Under the pieces are notes generated by a model, which was not told where the DNA came from, made no database searches, and saw nothing but the letters and a program-made list of their open reading frames with translations. A DNA stretch of 42,349 nt from Marinobacter adhaerens HP15 (GTDB lineage: Bacteria; Pseudomonadota; Gammaproteobacteria; Pseudomonadales; Oleiphilaceae). Below are positions 6,252 to 12,990 of the stretch, one piece after another. The DNA is taken from the NCBI RefSeq assembly GCF_000166295.1, contig NC_017508.1, positions 1 to 42,349 on the forward strand, in the 5' to 3' direction. The translations under genes were made by a program, and so were the position numbers. Each line of letters opens with the position of its first letter. The stretch's first letter is position 1.

Positions 6252-6331
6252 TTGACAAGATAGGGCAATTTGCCCTAATATATTAAGTGAAGGCCGGGCA
6301 TACTGCCCAGGTCAATAACCGAGGAATACCG
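6252..6331 (+). promoter_or_regulatory. kleA promoter with KorC operator, copy 4
   Basis: TTGACA (6252-6257) and TAATAT (6276-6281) at 18-bp spacing enclose the perfect palindrome TAGGGCAATTTGCCCTA (6261-6277). The leader holds GGGC-ATACT-GCCC and GGTCAATAACCGAGGAA, differing from the other copies near the ribosome site. Confidence 0.9.
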
Positions 6332-6568
6332 ATGACTACTAGCAAAATCATGTCTTGGGTCGATGCGCTGCCGAACGTAGCCGCGACTGACTTCACCGCT
6401 CGCCGTGACTCCATTGCGGACAAGATGGCAGAAGCTCAGGAGCTGGAACAGCGGGCGTCAAAACTGCGTGAAGAGGCTTATTTTGCCAGTCTTAAACTGG
6501 AAGGTGACGCCAAAGGGAAATGGTCGATTGAGACCGTAGAACAGGCAAAACACCGGGCTGATTTTTAG
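6332..6568 (+). CDS. kleA: KleA, small stability-region protein
   Basis: A 78-residue protein starting at ATG 6332, the length of RK2 KleA. Matching features are the N-terminal IMSWVDALPNVAATDF and the long helix that follows, AEAQELEQRASKLREEAYF. KleA belongs to the kle genes, non-essential functions linked to stable maintenance; its molecular role is not known. It is under KorC and probably KorB control. A G+C-rich hairpin without a T tract (6578-6596) follows. RK2 kleB, kleC and kleD are not found after it. Confidence 0.88.
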   Translation: MTTSKIMSWVDALPNVAATDFTARRDSIADKMAEAQELEQRASKLREEAYFASLKLEGDAKGKWSIETVEQAKHRADF

Positions 6569-6577
6569 AAAGGATAC

Positions 6578-6649
6578 GCCCCGGTTAGACCGGGGCGCTT
6601 GGCCCGGCGCTGTCACACCGAAACCAATGCTCTCTAGGGTGTGGCCCTA
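6578..6649 (+). other. kleA-kleE spacer with hairpin and degenerate KorC-like palindrome
   Basis: GCCCCGG-TTAGA-CCGGGGC (6578-6596) forms a strong hairpin lacking a following T run, so it is at most a weak terminator or RNA-stability element. TAGGGTGTGGCCCTA at 6635-6649 has the outer arms of the KorC palindrome but is two bases shorter. It may be the remnant of a lost kle promoter. Confidence 0.4.
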
Positions 6650-6700
6650 TTTGCAGAGCAATAGATAATTGGAGCACGGAAGGCGTGGAGGGTCAAGAAT

Positions 6701-7051
6701 ATGTCAAAGTCAAATATTATCAAGTTTCCGAAAGCTGGCCCTACTGATTCAGGGCCGCCGGACCCGCAACCAAAAGCACAGGCCAAGCAACAGCCGAGCA
6801 AGCCGCAGAGCAACCCGAAGAAAGGCGGGGGATTTCTGGCGGCTATTCTGCGTTGGGTATGGATAGGCGTTGTCCTGGTGTGGCCGTTGCTTAAATGGGT
6901 TATCTCTATCGACGTTTTCTTTCAGGGTGTCCGCGCCGTGTACTACTGGGATGATCCAACGGTACATGCAGGGTGGACGTTCCTGGCTCATTTTGCCGTG
7001 CTGACTGTCCTCACTTATTTTGTGTCGGTATTCAAACCCAAAGGCGTTTAA
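6701..7051 (+). CDS. kleE: KleE, membrane protein
   Basis: A 116-residue protein with the KleE pattern: MSKSNIIKFPKAG at the start, a Pro/Gln/Lys-rich linker to about residue 48, then two hydrophobic segments. The first (WIGVVLVWPLLKWVISIDVF, about 50-70) and the second (HAGWTFLAHFAVLTVLTYFV, about 89-108) should span the inner membrane. The ATG at 6701 is preceded by GGAGGG. KleE is a non-essential IncP-1 stability-region protein of unknown mechanism. It lies after kleA and just before the korA promoter; kleF of RK2 is absent. Confidence 0.88.
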   Translation: MSKSNIIKFPKAGPTDSGPPDPQPKAQAKQQPSKPQSNPKKGGGFLAAILRWVWIGVVLVWPLLKWVISIDVFFQGVRAVYYWDDPTVHAGWTFLAHFAVLTVLTYFVSVFKPKGV

Positions 7052-7052
7052 T

Positions 7053-7065
7053 TTTAGCCGCTAAA
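7053..7065. promoter_or_regulatory. KorB operator (korA promoter)
   Basis: Perfect TTTAGCCGCTAAA ending just before the -35 box of the korA promoter, the same geometry as at 638-650. Confidence 0.93.
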
Positions 7066-7068
7066 GTG

Positions 7069-7097
7069 TTGACCTGATCCTAAAGTATAGCTATACT
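7069..7097 (+). promoter_or_regulatory. korA-incC-korB promoter with KorA-type operator
   Basis: TTGACC (7069-7074), 17 bp, TATACT (7092-7097). The palindrome GTATAGCTATAC (7085-7096), extended to AAAGTATAGCTATACTTT (7082-7099), covers the -10 box. The match with the ssb-trfA promoter supports joint KorA and KorB autoregulation of the central control operon. Confidence 0.9.
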
Positions 7098-7156
7098 TTT
7101 TATGTATTCGGCGGCTGTCACCGTCATTCAGTCAATAACTAGGGTGTGGAGTTGGT

Positions 7157-8224
7157 ATGGGTGCAATCCATGAAGAAACAACTAACGGAGTCCCAATTTC
7201 AAGCTGCAATCAAGGGCTTGGGAGTAGGACAGCAAACGCTCGAAATAGCGCATGGCGTCTTGGTGGAGGGGAAAACTCAAGCCGAGTTCGTAGCGTTATT
7301 GGGAGTGACAAAAGGAGCGGTCAATCAGGCCGTCAAGAGAATTTGGGACGCTCACAAGGCGCTGACGCCGGAGGGGTACGAGCGAGTCACGGCAATACTG
7401 CCGGAACATCAAGCGTTCATCGTCAAGAAGTGGGCGGAGGACGCCAAGAAGAAAAGGGACACGTAATGAAAACACTGGTCACGGCAAACCAAAAAGGCGG
7501 CGTCGGCAAAACATCAACCTTGGTGCATCTGGCGTTTGATTTCTATGAACGCGGCAAAAAGGTGGCCGTGATCGACCTGGATACCCAGGGTAATGCCTCT
7601 TACACGCTCCAGGAGTTCCGCACGGGCGTTGTAGCAAGCAACTTTTTCAATGGCGGCCCGTTCGACGTTGTGAATGGAGGGGACGCGCCTGGCATGGCTC
7701 TTATTGAGTCTGACGCCGCCTTGGCAAACATGGAAACCATGTCCCTTGGTCGCGCTGGTGAACATTTCAGAGCAGGTATTGCGAGCCTTGCAGAACAAGG
7801 CTTTGACGTGTGCTTGATCGACACGGCCCCTTCCCTTGGTGTGAGTATGGCCGCCGCGCTGATTGCTGCGGATTATGTCCTGTCCCCTGTTGAGCTGGAA
7901 GCCTATTCAATTCAAGGCATCAAGAAAATGAATGCGGCCATTGCGAACGTGCGCAAGGCTAACCCTAAGCTGCAATTTTTGGGCATGGTGCCGAGCAAGG
8001 TGGACGGACGAAACCCCCGCCACGGTCGCCACCTGGAACAGCTCCAGCAGGCATTTCCGCAACTTATGCTTCCTACCACAATCGGCCTGCGTAGCAGCAT
8101 AGCGGACGCACTCGCTTCCGGGGTGCCGGTCTGGAAAATCAAAAAAACGGCTGCCAGAAAAGCCGCGAAAGAAGTTCGCGCCCTGGCTGACCTTGTGTTT
8201 ACAAAAATGGAGATCACCGCATGA
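7157..8224 (+). CDS. incC: IncC, ParA-type partition ATPase
   Basis: The long form (IncC1) runs 355 residues from ATG 7157, preceded by GGAG. An internal ATG at 7466 would give IncC2 of 252 residues. The first 103 residues are translated from the korA DNA in another frame, as in RK2. The ATPase domain begins at residue 104 with a deviant Walker A (QKGGVGKTS), followed by VIDLDTQGN and CLIDTAPSLG. With KorB it positions plasmid copies and strengthens KorB repression. The stop overlaps the korB start (ATGA at 8221-8224), implying coupled translation. Confidence 0.95.
   Translation: MGAIHEETTNGVPISSCNQGLGSRTANARNSAWRLGGGENSSRVRSVIGSDKRSGQSGRQENLGRSQGADAGGVRASHGNTAGTSSVHRQEVGGGRQEEKGHVMKTLVTANQKGGVGKTSTLVHLAFDFYERGKKVAVIDLDTQGNASYTLQEFRTGVVASNFFNGGPFDVVNGGDAPGMALIESDAALANMETMSLGRAGEHFRAGIASLAEQGFDVCLIDTAPSLGVSMAAALIAADYVLSPVELEAYSIQGIKKMNAAIANVRKANPKLQFLGMVPSKVDGRNPRHGRHLEQLQQAFPQLMLPTTIGLRSSIADALASGVPVWKIKKTAARKAAKEVRALADLVFTKMEITA
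7170..7466 (+). CDS. korA: KorA global repressor (nested in incC)
   Basis: A 98-residue repressor fully contained within the IncC1 reading frame. The start at ATG 7170 gives MKKQLTESQFQAAIKGLGVG, aligning with RK2 KorA (about 101 residues). The helix-turn-helix is FVALLGVTKGAVNQAVKRIW (about residues 38-57). The C-terminal dimer module is GYERVTAILPEHQAF plus VKKWAEDAKKK. Its stop overlaps the internal IncC2 start (TAATG). Expected targets are the palindromes at 671-682 and 7085-7096, which differ from the RK2 operator. Confidence 0.95.
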   Translation: MKKQLTESQFQAAIKGLGVGQQTLEIAHGVLVEGKTQAEFVALLGVTKGAVNQAVKRIWDAHKALTPEGYERVTAILPEHQAFIVKKWAEDAKKKRDT

Positions 8225-9246
8225 GCGCGCAAAAAGAACAGAAAATGGAGGGGCTGGGTCTGGAGGGTATTGGCGACCTGTCCGGGCTTCTGAACGACCC
8301 CGAAAACACCAACGGCGGCGGCGCTGGCCCCTTGGAACTGGCCTTGGACCTGATAGATGAAGATCCAAACCAGCCACGTACCGAGGACAACCCTGGCTTT
8401 TCAAAATCGAGCCTGGAAGAGCTGGCCGCTACCATTCGCCATCGAGGCGTTAAAACGCCTATTTCAGTGCGCGAGAACCAGGACGAACCGGGCCGCTTCA
8501 TCATCAACCACGGCGCTCGCCGCTTCCGTGGTAGCCGTATCGCTGAGAAGGAAACTATCCCGGCGTTTATCGACAACGATTACAACGAAGCGGACCAGGT
8601 GATTGAAAACCTGCAACGCAACGAGCTGACGGCCCGCGAGATTGCCGACTACATTGGCCGCGAACTGGCTAAGGACGTTAAGAAGGGGGATATTGCGGCA
8701 GCTATCGGCAAATCCGCTGCATTCGTGAGCCAGCACGTTACCTTGCTCGACCTGCCGGAACCGATTGCTGAGGCATTCAACACTGGCCGCGTTAATGACG
8801 TGACCGTGATTAACGAGCTGGTTAAGGCTTACAAGAAGAACCCGGACGAGGTTGTTGCCTGGCTGGCCGACGACGAGCAGGAGATAACACGCGGATCGGT
8901 GAAGCTGCTGCGTGAGTACCTGGACGACAAGCGCAAGCATGAGGACGAGGAACGCGACCCGAACACCGTGGATGCTTTCACCGGCCAGACTGATGCCGAA
9001 GGCGACGACGACCAGGAAGAGGAAGAGGGCGAAACCCCGCCGAAGAAGGAGCCGAAGGAGCAAGACCCGGACAAGCTGAAAAAAGCGATTATCATGGTCA
9101 AGCATGACGAGCGCATGGGCCGACTGATGCTTAATCGTCGTCCTACTGCTGAGGGCTGGGCCTGGATCAAATACGAGGACGACGGCCACGAGTTTGAAGC
9201 GGACCTTGGAACGGTTGAGCTGATGGCCTTGATGGACGGAGCTTAA
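8221..9246 (+). CDS. korB: KorB, ParB-type partition protein and global repressor
   Basis: A 341-residue ParB-family protein, slightly shorter than RK2 KorB (about 358). The ParB N-terminal domain includes SIRHRG-like segment ATIRHRGVKTPISVREN, the motif INHGARRFRGSR, and VIENLQRNELTAREIADYIG. The helix-turn-helix follows (GDIAAAIGKSAAFVSQHVTL, about residues 158-177). An acidic linker (about 245-285) leads to a C-terminal SH3-like dimer domain near MLNRRPTAEGWAW. It binds TTTAGCSGCTAAA, of which ten perfect copies are scattered round the plasmid, for both partition and gene control. Confidence 0.96.
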   Translation: MSAQKEQKMEGLGLEGIGDLSGLLNDPENTNGGGAGPLELALDLIDEDPNQPRTEDNPGFSKSSLEELAATIRHRGVKTPISVRENQDEPGRFIINHGARRFRGSRIAEKETIPAFIDNDYNEADQVIENLQRNELTAREIADYIGRELAKDVKKGDIAAAIGKSAAFVSQHVTLLDLPEPIAEAFNTGRVNDVTVINELVKAYKKNPDEVVAWLADDEQEITRGSVKLLREYLDDKRKHEDEERDPNTVDAFTGQTDAEGDDDQEEEEGETPPKKEPKEQDPDKLKKAIIMVKHDERMGRLMLNRRPTAEGWAWIKYEDDGHEFEADLGTVELMALMDGA

Positions 9247-9326
9247 CCCCAAAAAGAAAGCCCTGGGCACGGCGGCAACCGTATCCAGGGCCATAACCCA
9301 CGCTAACCAGTTGAGAGGTACTAGCG

Positions 9327-9470
9327 ATGAGTAGCAACGATTGTATCATGATTGCAGGCCGGATTCGCGCCGCCCTGGAGCAAAAGAAATCATTTACCCT
9401 TCCCTTGATGACAATGGCCGACCTGGCGCACGTCCTCGATCACTTGCAGAGGGCCGAAGCTGCCGCGTGA
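9327..9470 (+). CDS. Hypothetical 47-residue protein after korB
   Basis: A short frame starting at ATG 9327 with GAGAGG ten bases upstream, encoding a 47-residue protein (MSSNDCIMIAGRIRAALEQK at the start, HLQRAEAAA at the end). It is 80 bp after korB and ends before a strong terminator (9504-9530), so it would be the last gene of the korA operon. It looks like a small helical hairpin. I do not recognise it; position resembles korF/korG of RK2 but the sequence does not. Confidence 0.55.
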   Translation: MSSNDCIMIAGRIRAALEQKKSFTLPLMTMADLAHVLDHLQRAEAAA

Positions 9471-9503
9471 CAGCGTGACACGGCCATGAACCACACCCAC
9501 CCT

Positions 9504-9530
9504 GCCCCGCTTTTGCGGGGCTTTTTTTTT
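9504..9530 (+). terminator. Terminator of the korA-incC-korB operon
   Basis: GCCCCGC-TTTT-GCGGGGC (9504-9521) followed by nine T. Confidence 0.95.
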
Positions 9531-9549
9531 ACCTGCACGAAATGTATCC

Positions 9550-9601
9550 TTGCTTGGTTTTGTAGTATGTTGTAGTATAATACACAATACAACATACTAC
9601 A
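9550..9601 (+). promoter_or_regulatory. kfrA promoter with long inverted repeat (KfrA operator)
   Basis: Arms TGTAGTATGTTGTA (9561-9574) and TACAACATACTACA (9588-9601) are perfect inverted repeats separated by 13 bp. The -10 box TATAAT (9576-9581) lies in the gap; TTGGTT (9554-9559) is a possible -35 with 16-bp spacing. KfrA represses its own promoter through such a repeat in RK2, so autoregulation is inferred. Confidence 0.88.
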
Positions 9602-9614
9602 GAGGGCGAACATT

Positions 9615-10646
9615 ATGGCAATCAGCAAAGAGCAGATTTTCCAGGTGGCCGACGAGCTGGACGCAGCCGGTCAAAACCCTACCCTTGCAGCGGTACGCAA
9701 GGCCCTAGACGGCGGCAGTTACACCACGATCAGTGAAGCAATGAAGGAATGGCGAGCGGCCAAGGCTGCCGACGCTACGCCGATTCAAGAGCCGCCCCCG
9801 CCTGGTGTTATGGATAAGCTGTCGGAGGTTGGGGCCGAGATTTGGGGCGTGGCCCTGGAGCTGGCGAACGGTCGCCTTGCTAGTGAGCGCGAAGGCTTGG
9901 AAGCGGCCCGGTTGGAAATGGAGGCTTCCAGACTTGAGGCTGTCGAACTGGCAGATCAGCTATCGGCAGACCTGGACGACTCGCGCAATCAGGTTGCGAG
10001 CCTGGAGGGCGTGGCCCAGGAGTTGCGGGCAGAAGTGGACGACTTGAAAGGCAAGCTGACCACGGCCACCGAGCGAGCCACTACCGCCGAGGCCCGTAGT
10101 GGTGAAATGGAGCGGCGAGCCAATGACTTGCGTTCCGAACTGGATCGGGCGCACCAGGAGGCAGACAAAAACCGTCAGGCGCTGGAACGTGTCCAGGAGG
10201 CCGCAGCGAAAGCAGCCGACACCCATAAAGCCGAGCTGGCACAAGCCCAGGCTGATGCAAAGCAGGCGGCCAAGGATCACAAGACAGAGTTGGCACAATC
10301 TCAAGCCGATGCGAAGCAAGCGGCTAAAGAGTACCAGGAGCAAGTCGAGGCGCTGCGAGCGCAGCACAGTCAGGCGCTGGAGAGTGCCCAGGAGGCCAAA
10401 GCAGCCGCACAGGCCGAGGCTGAGCGACTGGCTGCCGTCAACTCTTCCCTGGAGTCCAAACAGGCGCAAGCCGAGGAAAAACTTGCTGTATTGACAGGTG
10501 AAGTCGAGAAAGCAGGTGCGGAGCGCGATTCTGCCCTGGCGGCGGTGGCGACGGCCAGAGAGGAAGCGGCGGCACTGCGCGGACGTGTTGAAGGGCTAGA
10601 AATTGCGCTTTCACGCGGGGAGAAGGGCGACGGTTCGCAGAAATAA
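9615..10646 (+). CDS. kfrA: KfrA, coiled-coil DNA-binding protein
   Basis: A 343-residue KfrA, longer than the roughly 308 of RK2. Residues 1-60 form the DNA-binding head (ISKEQIFQVADELDAAGQNP and YTTISEAMKEW). Residues about 90-335 are an almost unbroken Ala/Gln/Glu-rich coiled coil. Two near-identical repeats lie near residues 204-235 (KAELAQAQADAKQAAKDH, then KTELAQSQADAKQAAKEY). KfrA is an autorepressor and a filament-like protein that helps stable inheritance together with KfrB and KfrC. A strong inverted repeat sits in its promoter. Confidence 0.95.
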   Translation: MAISKEQIFQVADELDAAGQNPTLAAVRKALDGGSYTTISEAMKEWRAAKAADATPIQEPPPPGVMDKLSEVGAEIWGVALELANGRLASEREGLEAARLEMEASRLEAVELADQLSADLDDSRNQVASLEGVAQELRAEVDDLKGKLTTATERATTAEARSGEMERRANDLRSELDRAHQEADKNRQALERVQEAAAKAADTHKAELAQAQADAKQAAKDHKTELAQSQADAKQAAKEYQEQVEALRAQHSQALESAQEAKAAAQAEAERLAAVNSSLESKQAQAEEKLAVLTGEVEKAGAERDSALAAVATAREEAAALRGRVEGLEIALSRGEKGDGSQK

Positions 10647-10666
10647 CCTGATAAATCGGGTTTTTT
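10645..10666 (+). terminator. Weak terminator after kfrA
   Basis: AACCTGAT/ATCGGGTT arms with a tiny loop followed by six T. The stem overlaps the kfrA stop. A better terminator follows at 10714. Confidence 0.5.
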
Positions 10667-10713
10667 ACCGTACTATTAAAGGCATCCTTGACAGATTTTC
10701 CCGGCCAGAATGC

Positions 10714-10750
10714 AAGCCGGCCTCGTTTGGTTGCCGAGGTCGGCTTTTTT
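10714..10750 (+). terminator. Terminator between kfrA and kfrB
   Basis: AAGCCGGCCTCG (10714-10725) pairs with CGAGGTCGGCTT (10735-10746) except one G-T, followed by a T run. It implies that kfrB transcription is read-through or starts from a promoter I could not place. Confidence 0.85.
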
Positions 10751-10807
10751 GTGGGCGGGGACTTTGCAACCAGTAGCAGTAGAAGAAAACACAAAGGAGC
10801 GCCGCAA

Positions 10808-11152
10808 ATGAAGCAACGCCTTTTGGTTATGAACGGCCAGCGGATCGTTCAGACCGACCAGGGTGGCGCATGGGCTAATCAAAAGGTTGATAAGGCCGGA
10901 GCGTTGAAGCCCGGCATATACAACCTTTACATGGCTAAGGAAGCCGATAAGTCACAGCGCCATGATGGCGTGATTGTTCATGCCGATAACAACAAAATAT
11001 ACCAGCAGATAGGCAAAAACTTTGTCATGCACTCTAAGTCAGATTTCGATATAGTACCTGATATTGGGAGTGCAAAAAGCATTAGCTACGACGCCCAGGG
11101 CAAGGCATTAGTCGCCCAGGCTGTCAAACTCAGCAGAGGACGCTCCCGATAG
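10808..11152 (+). CDS. kfrB: KfrB-like protein
   Basis: A 114-residue protein starting at ATG 10808 after AAAGGAGCGCC. The core, from KPGIYNLYMAKEADKS through HDGVIVHADNNKIYQQIGKN, matches the small beta-rich KfrB domain as I know it from R751-type plasmids. In those plasmids KfrB links KfrA with KfrC in a stability complex. It lies directly between kfrA and kfrC, which supports the call. No signal or membrane segment is seen. The basic tail KLSRGRSR is followed by a KorB operator overlapping the spacer to kfrC. Confidence 0.82.
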   Translation: MKQRLLVMNGQRIVQTDQGGAWANQKVDKAGALKPGIYNLYMAKEADKSQRHDGVIVHADNNKIYQQIGKNFVMHSKSDFDIVPDIGSAKSISYDAQGKALVAQAVKLSRGRSR

Positions 11153-11153
11153 T

Positions 11154-11166
11154 TTTAGCGGCTAAA
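11154..11166. promoter_or_regulatory. KorB operator (before kfrC)
   Basis: Perfect TTTAGCGGCTAAA between kfrB and kfrC, immediately before the GGGAGG ribosome site of kfrC. Here KorB could block elongation or serve partition rather than cover a promoter. Confidence 0.9.
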
Positions 11167-11179
11167 ACGGGAGGTGCCT

Positions 11180-12502
11180 TTGAGTAAGCTAGGAATCGGG
11201 GAGCGTGCCCCTTGGGACGATTTTCCTCAAGTGATAAGGAATGGAGACTTGGGAGCGTTGAAAAACGAACCCGAGTACCAGGCAGCCAAGTCTGGCGACA
11301 TGCCTGCTGCTATCGAGCTAGTAGATAGGCTTCTCACCGATGAAACGGTGGAGAAGATCAGGGAGCAAATGGGGGACAGCAAGCCCCTGGTGTTGCCAGT
11401 TTTGGCCGTTGAGGCGGCTGGTAACAACAAAATACCGTTGGCAATGGCCGAGGCGCTTGCGGATCGGTTGGGCCTTGATGTTGAGCTGGGGATAATCCAG
11501 AGCGACAAGGTAGGTCGAACTGATACCGGCGCAGACCATCGCCTGGCGTTCAATCCTACATTCGAGGGTGACGTTAAACAGGGGCAAAAGTACCTGGTTG
11601 TTGACGACACTTTGACAATGGGGGGAACGGTCGCCTCTTTGCGGGGCTATGTGGAGAATCGAGGCGGCAAAGTTGTCGCTGCTTCGGTGATGACTGCGCA
11701 TGAAGGGGCGCTTAACCTGCCGGTTAAGCCTTCCATGTTGGCAGCCATTGAAAATAAGCACGGCCCGAGTATGAATCAATTTTGGCAGGAGACGTTTGGT
11801 TATGGAACCGACAAACTCACACAAGGTGAAGCTGGACACCTCAAATCAGCCAAGACCGTTGACGCAATCAGAGAAAGAATCACTGCGGCAAGACATGAAG
11901 GCATCGAGCGATTGGGCGCGAACCGAGTTGAAGCGCCGCCGCGCTCAAAAAGCGCGGGGCGTTCGGGTCTAACCGGAGAAAGTCTAGTTTCGTCTGCTGA
12001 GGGGTTGGAAGTCGAACAGCAGGCCATGATTGAAGGGGCGTCCGTTGAGCAGGGCTATCAAGAAACCCTTGCCATGTATGTCCAGGCCAAACATGACCAG
12101 GTTGAAAGCATTGAGGATCGGCTAGAAAACTTGATCAACCGGCAGCAAGCTCGATTGCAACAAACGCAATCAAACCGCCCCGGTTTTCTGTCTATGCCTG
12201 GAACCCGGAAAGCCTGGCAGGCTTCCCAGGCGCAACAGCAAGGCAGGCTCCAGACGCTTCATGCTCGCCTGGAGACAGTCCGGGAAATTAAGGAAGGTAT
12301 GGGGTTGCATTCGCCGCGTGTTGAAGAGCTGGCGACCAGGAAGATGCGGGCAGAGAACCCCGAGCTGGCTGCGGATTGGGATTCAATGAAGCAGGCCGAG
12401 CGGCAGCACCAGGCGTTAATGAAAAAACAGGAGCAGGAGAAGAAGCAAACCCAAGAGAAAAGCAGGGGCTTATCCCTTGGGTTGAATCGACCGCCTCAAT
12501 AG
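11180..12502 (+). CDS. kfrC: KfrC-like protein with phosphoribosyltransferase-like domain
   Basis: A TTG start at 11180 is preferred because GGGAGG (11169-11174) sits 5 bp before it; an upstream GTG at 11174 would overlap that site. The product is 440 residues. Residues about 70-190 look like a type I phosphoribosyltransferase fold: alternating strands and helices and a PRPP-loop motif YLVVDDTLTMGGT at about 138-150. Residues about 280-440 are Gln/Glu/Arg-rich helices, probably a coiled coil. Place after kfrB identifies it as KfrC, a partner of KfrA and KfrB in plasmid stability. Whether the transferase fold is catalytic is unknown. Confidence 0.8.
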   Translation: MSKLGIGERAPWDDFPQVIRNGDLGALKNEPEYQAAKSGDMPAAIELVDRLLTDETVEKIREQMGDSKPLVLPVLAVEAAGNNKIPLAMAEALADRLGLDVELGIIQSDKVGRTDTGADHRLAFNPTFEGDVKQGQKYLVVDDTLTMGGTVASLRGYVENRGGKVVAASVMTAHEGALNLPVKPSMLAAIENKHGPSMNQFWQETFGYGTDKLTQGEAGHLKSAKTVDAIRERITAARHEGIERLGANRVEAPPRSKSAGRSGLTGESLVSSAEGLEVEQQAMIEGASVEQGYQETLAMYVQAKHDQVESIEDRLENLINRQQARLQQTQSNRPGFLSMPGTRKAWQASQAQQQGRLQTLHARLETVREIKEGMGLHSPRVEELATRKMRAENPELAADWDSMKQAERQHQALMKKQEQEKKQTQEKSRGLSLGLNRPPQ

Positions 12503-12507
12503 ACAAC

Positions 12508-12534
12508 AAAGCCCGGCATGACCGGGCTTTTCTT
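12508..12534. terminator. Bidirectional terminator between kfrC and traM
   Basis: AAAGCCCGG (12508-12516), loop CATGA, CCGGGCTTT (12522-12530). With A and T runs on both sides it can stop both the kfrC and the traKLM transcripts. Confidence 0.92.
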
Positions 12535-12552
12535 TGTATTGCTGCAACACCT

Positions 12553-12990
12553 TTACCATGACGCCCATAACGCAAGGCCCGCCGCGAAAACGGCCATTCC
12601 TGCCGCAATCAAGTTCATGTAAGACACCCTGCGGGCTTCCCGGATCGAGGGCTTGAGTTCCTGGGCTATCGCCTCTTCTACTTGCTGCCTGGCTGCCGCT
12701 GCCGTCGCCTTGGCGTTTTCTTTGATGGTTGCGGCCATTGCCTCTTTGCTGGCCGCCAGAGCGGCGTTCAGCGTCCTTTCAGCTTTGTTTTTTGCATCAT
12801 CCCCCCACCGATGCGCAATTTCTTCCAGTTCGCTTTTAAAGGCGTCCAGGTTGGCTTGCTGGGCGGCAGTGCTTTCCTGCATTAGTCGGTCATTGATGGT
12901 TTGCAGGATCAATATAGGGTCATCGCGGCCCACGGCTATGCCGTGCTTGGCTGCGATTTCCTTAATGGTTTCCTCGATCTTATCGGACAT
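12553..12990 (-). CDS. traM: TraM, transfer accessory protein
   Basis: A 145-residue protein, third gene of the leftward traKLM operon, matching RK2 TraM in position and length. Its body is a long charged Ala/Lys/Glu helix (residues about 30-118) and a single hydrophobic segment closes the C-terminus (YMNLIAAGMAVFAAGLALWA), so it is probably a tail-anchored inner-membrane protein. TraM raises transfer frequency in IncP-1 plasmids; its mechanism is not established. It overlaps traL by one base. Confidence 0.88.
   Translation of the reverse strand: MSDKIEETIKEIAAKHGIAVGRDDPILILQTINDRLMQESTAAQQANLDAFKSELEEIAHRWGDDAKNKAERTLNAALAASKEAMAATIKENAKATAAAARQQVEEAIAQELKPSIREARRVSYMNLIAAGMAVFAAGLALWASW

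Noticed and set aside
8464..9294. A 276-codon minus-strand frame opposite korB
   Set aside because: Shadow of korB codon usage; the translation is a Leu/Val-rich string without domain features and lies across the operon.
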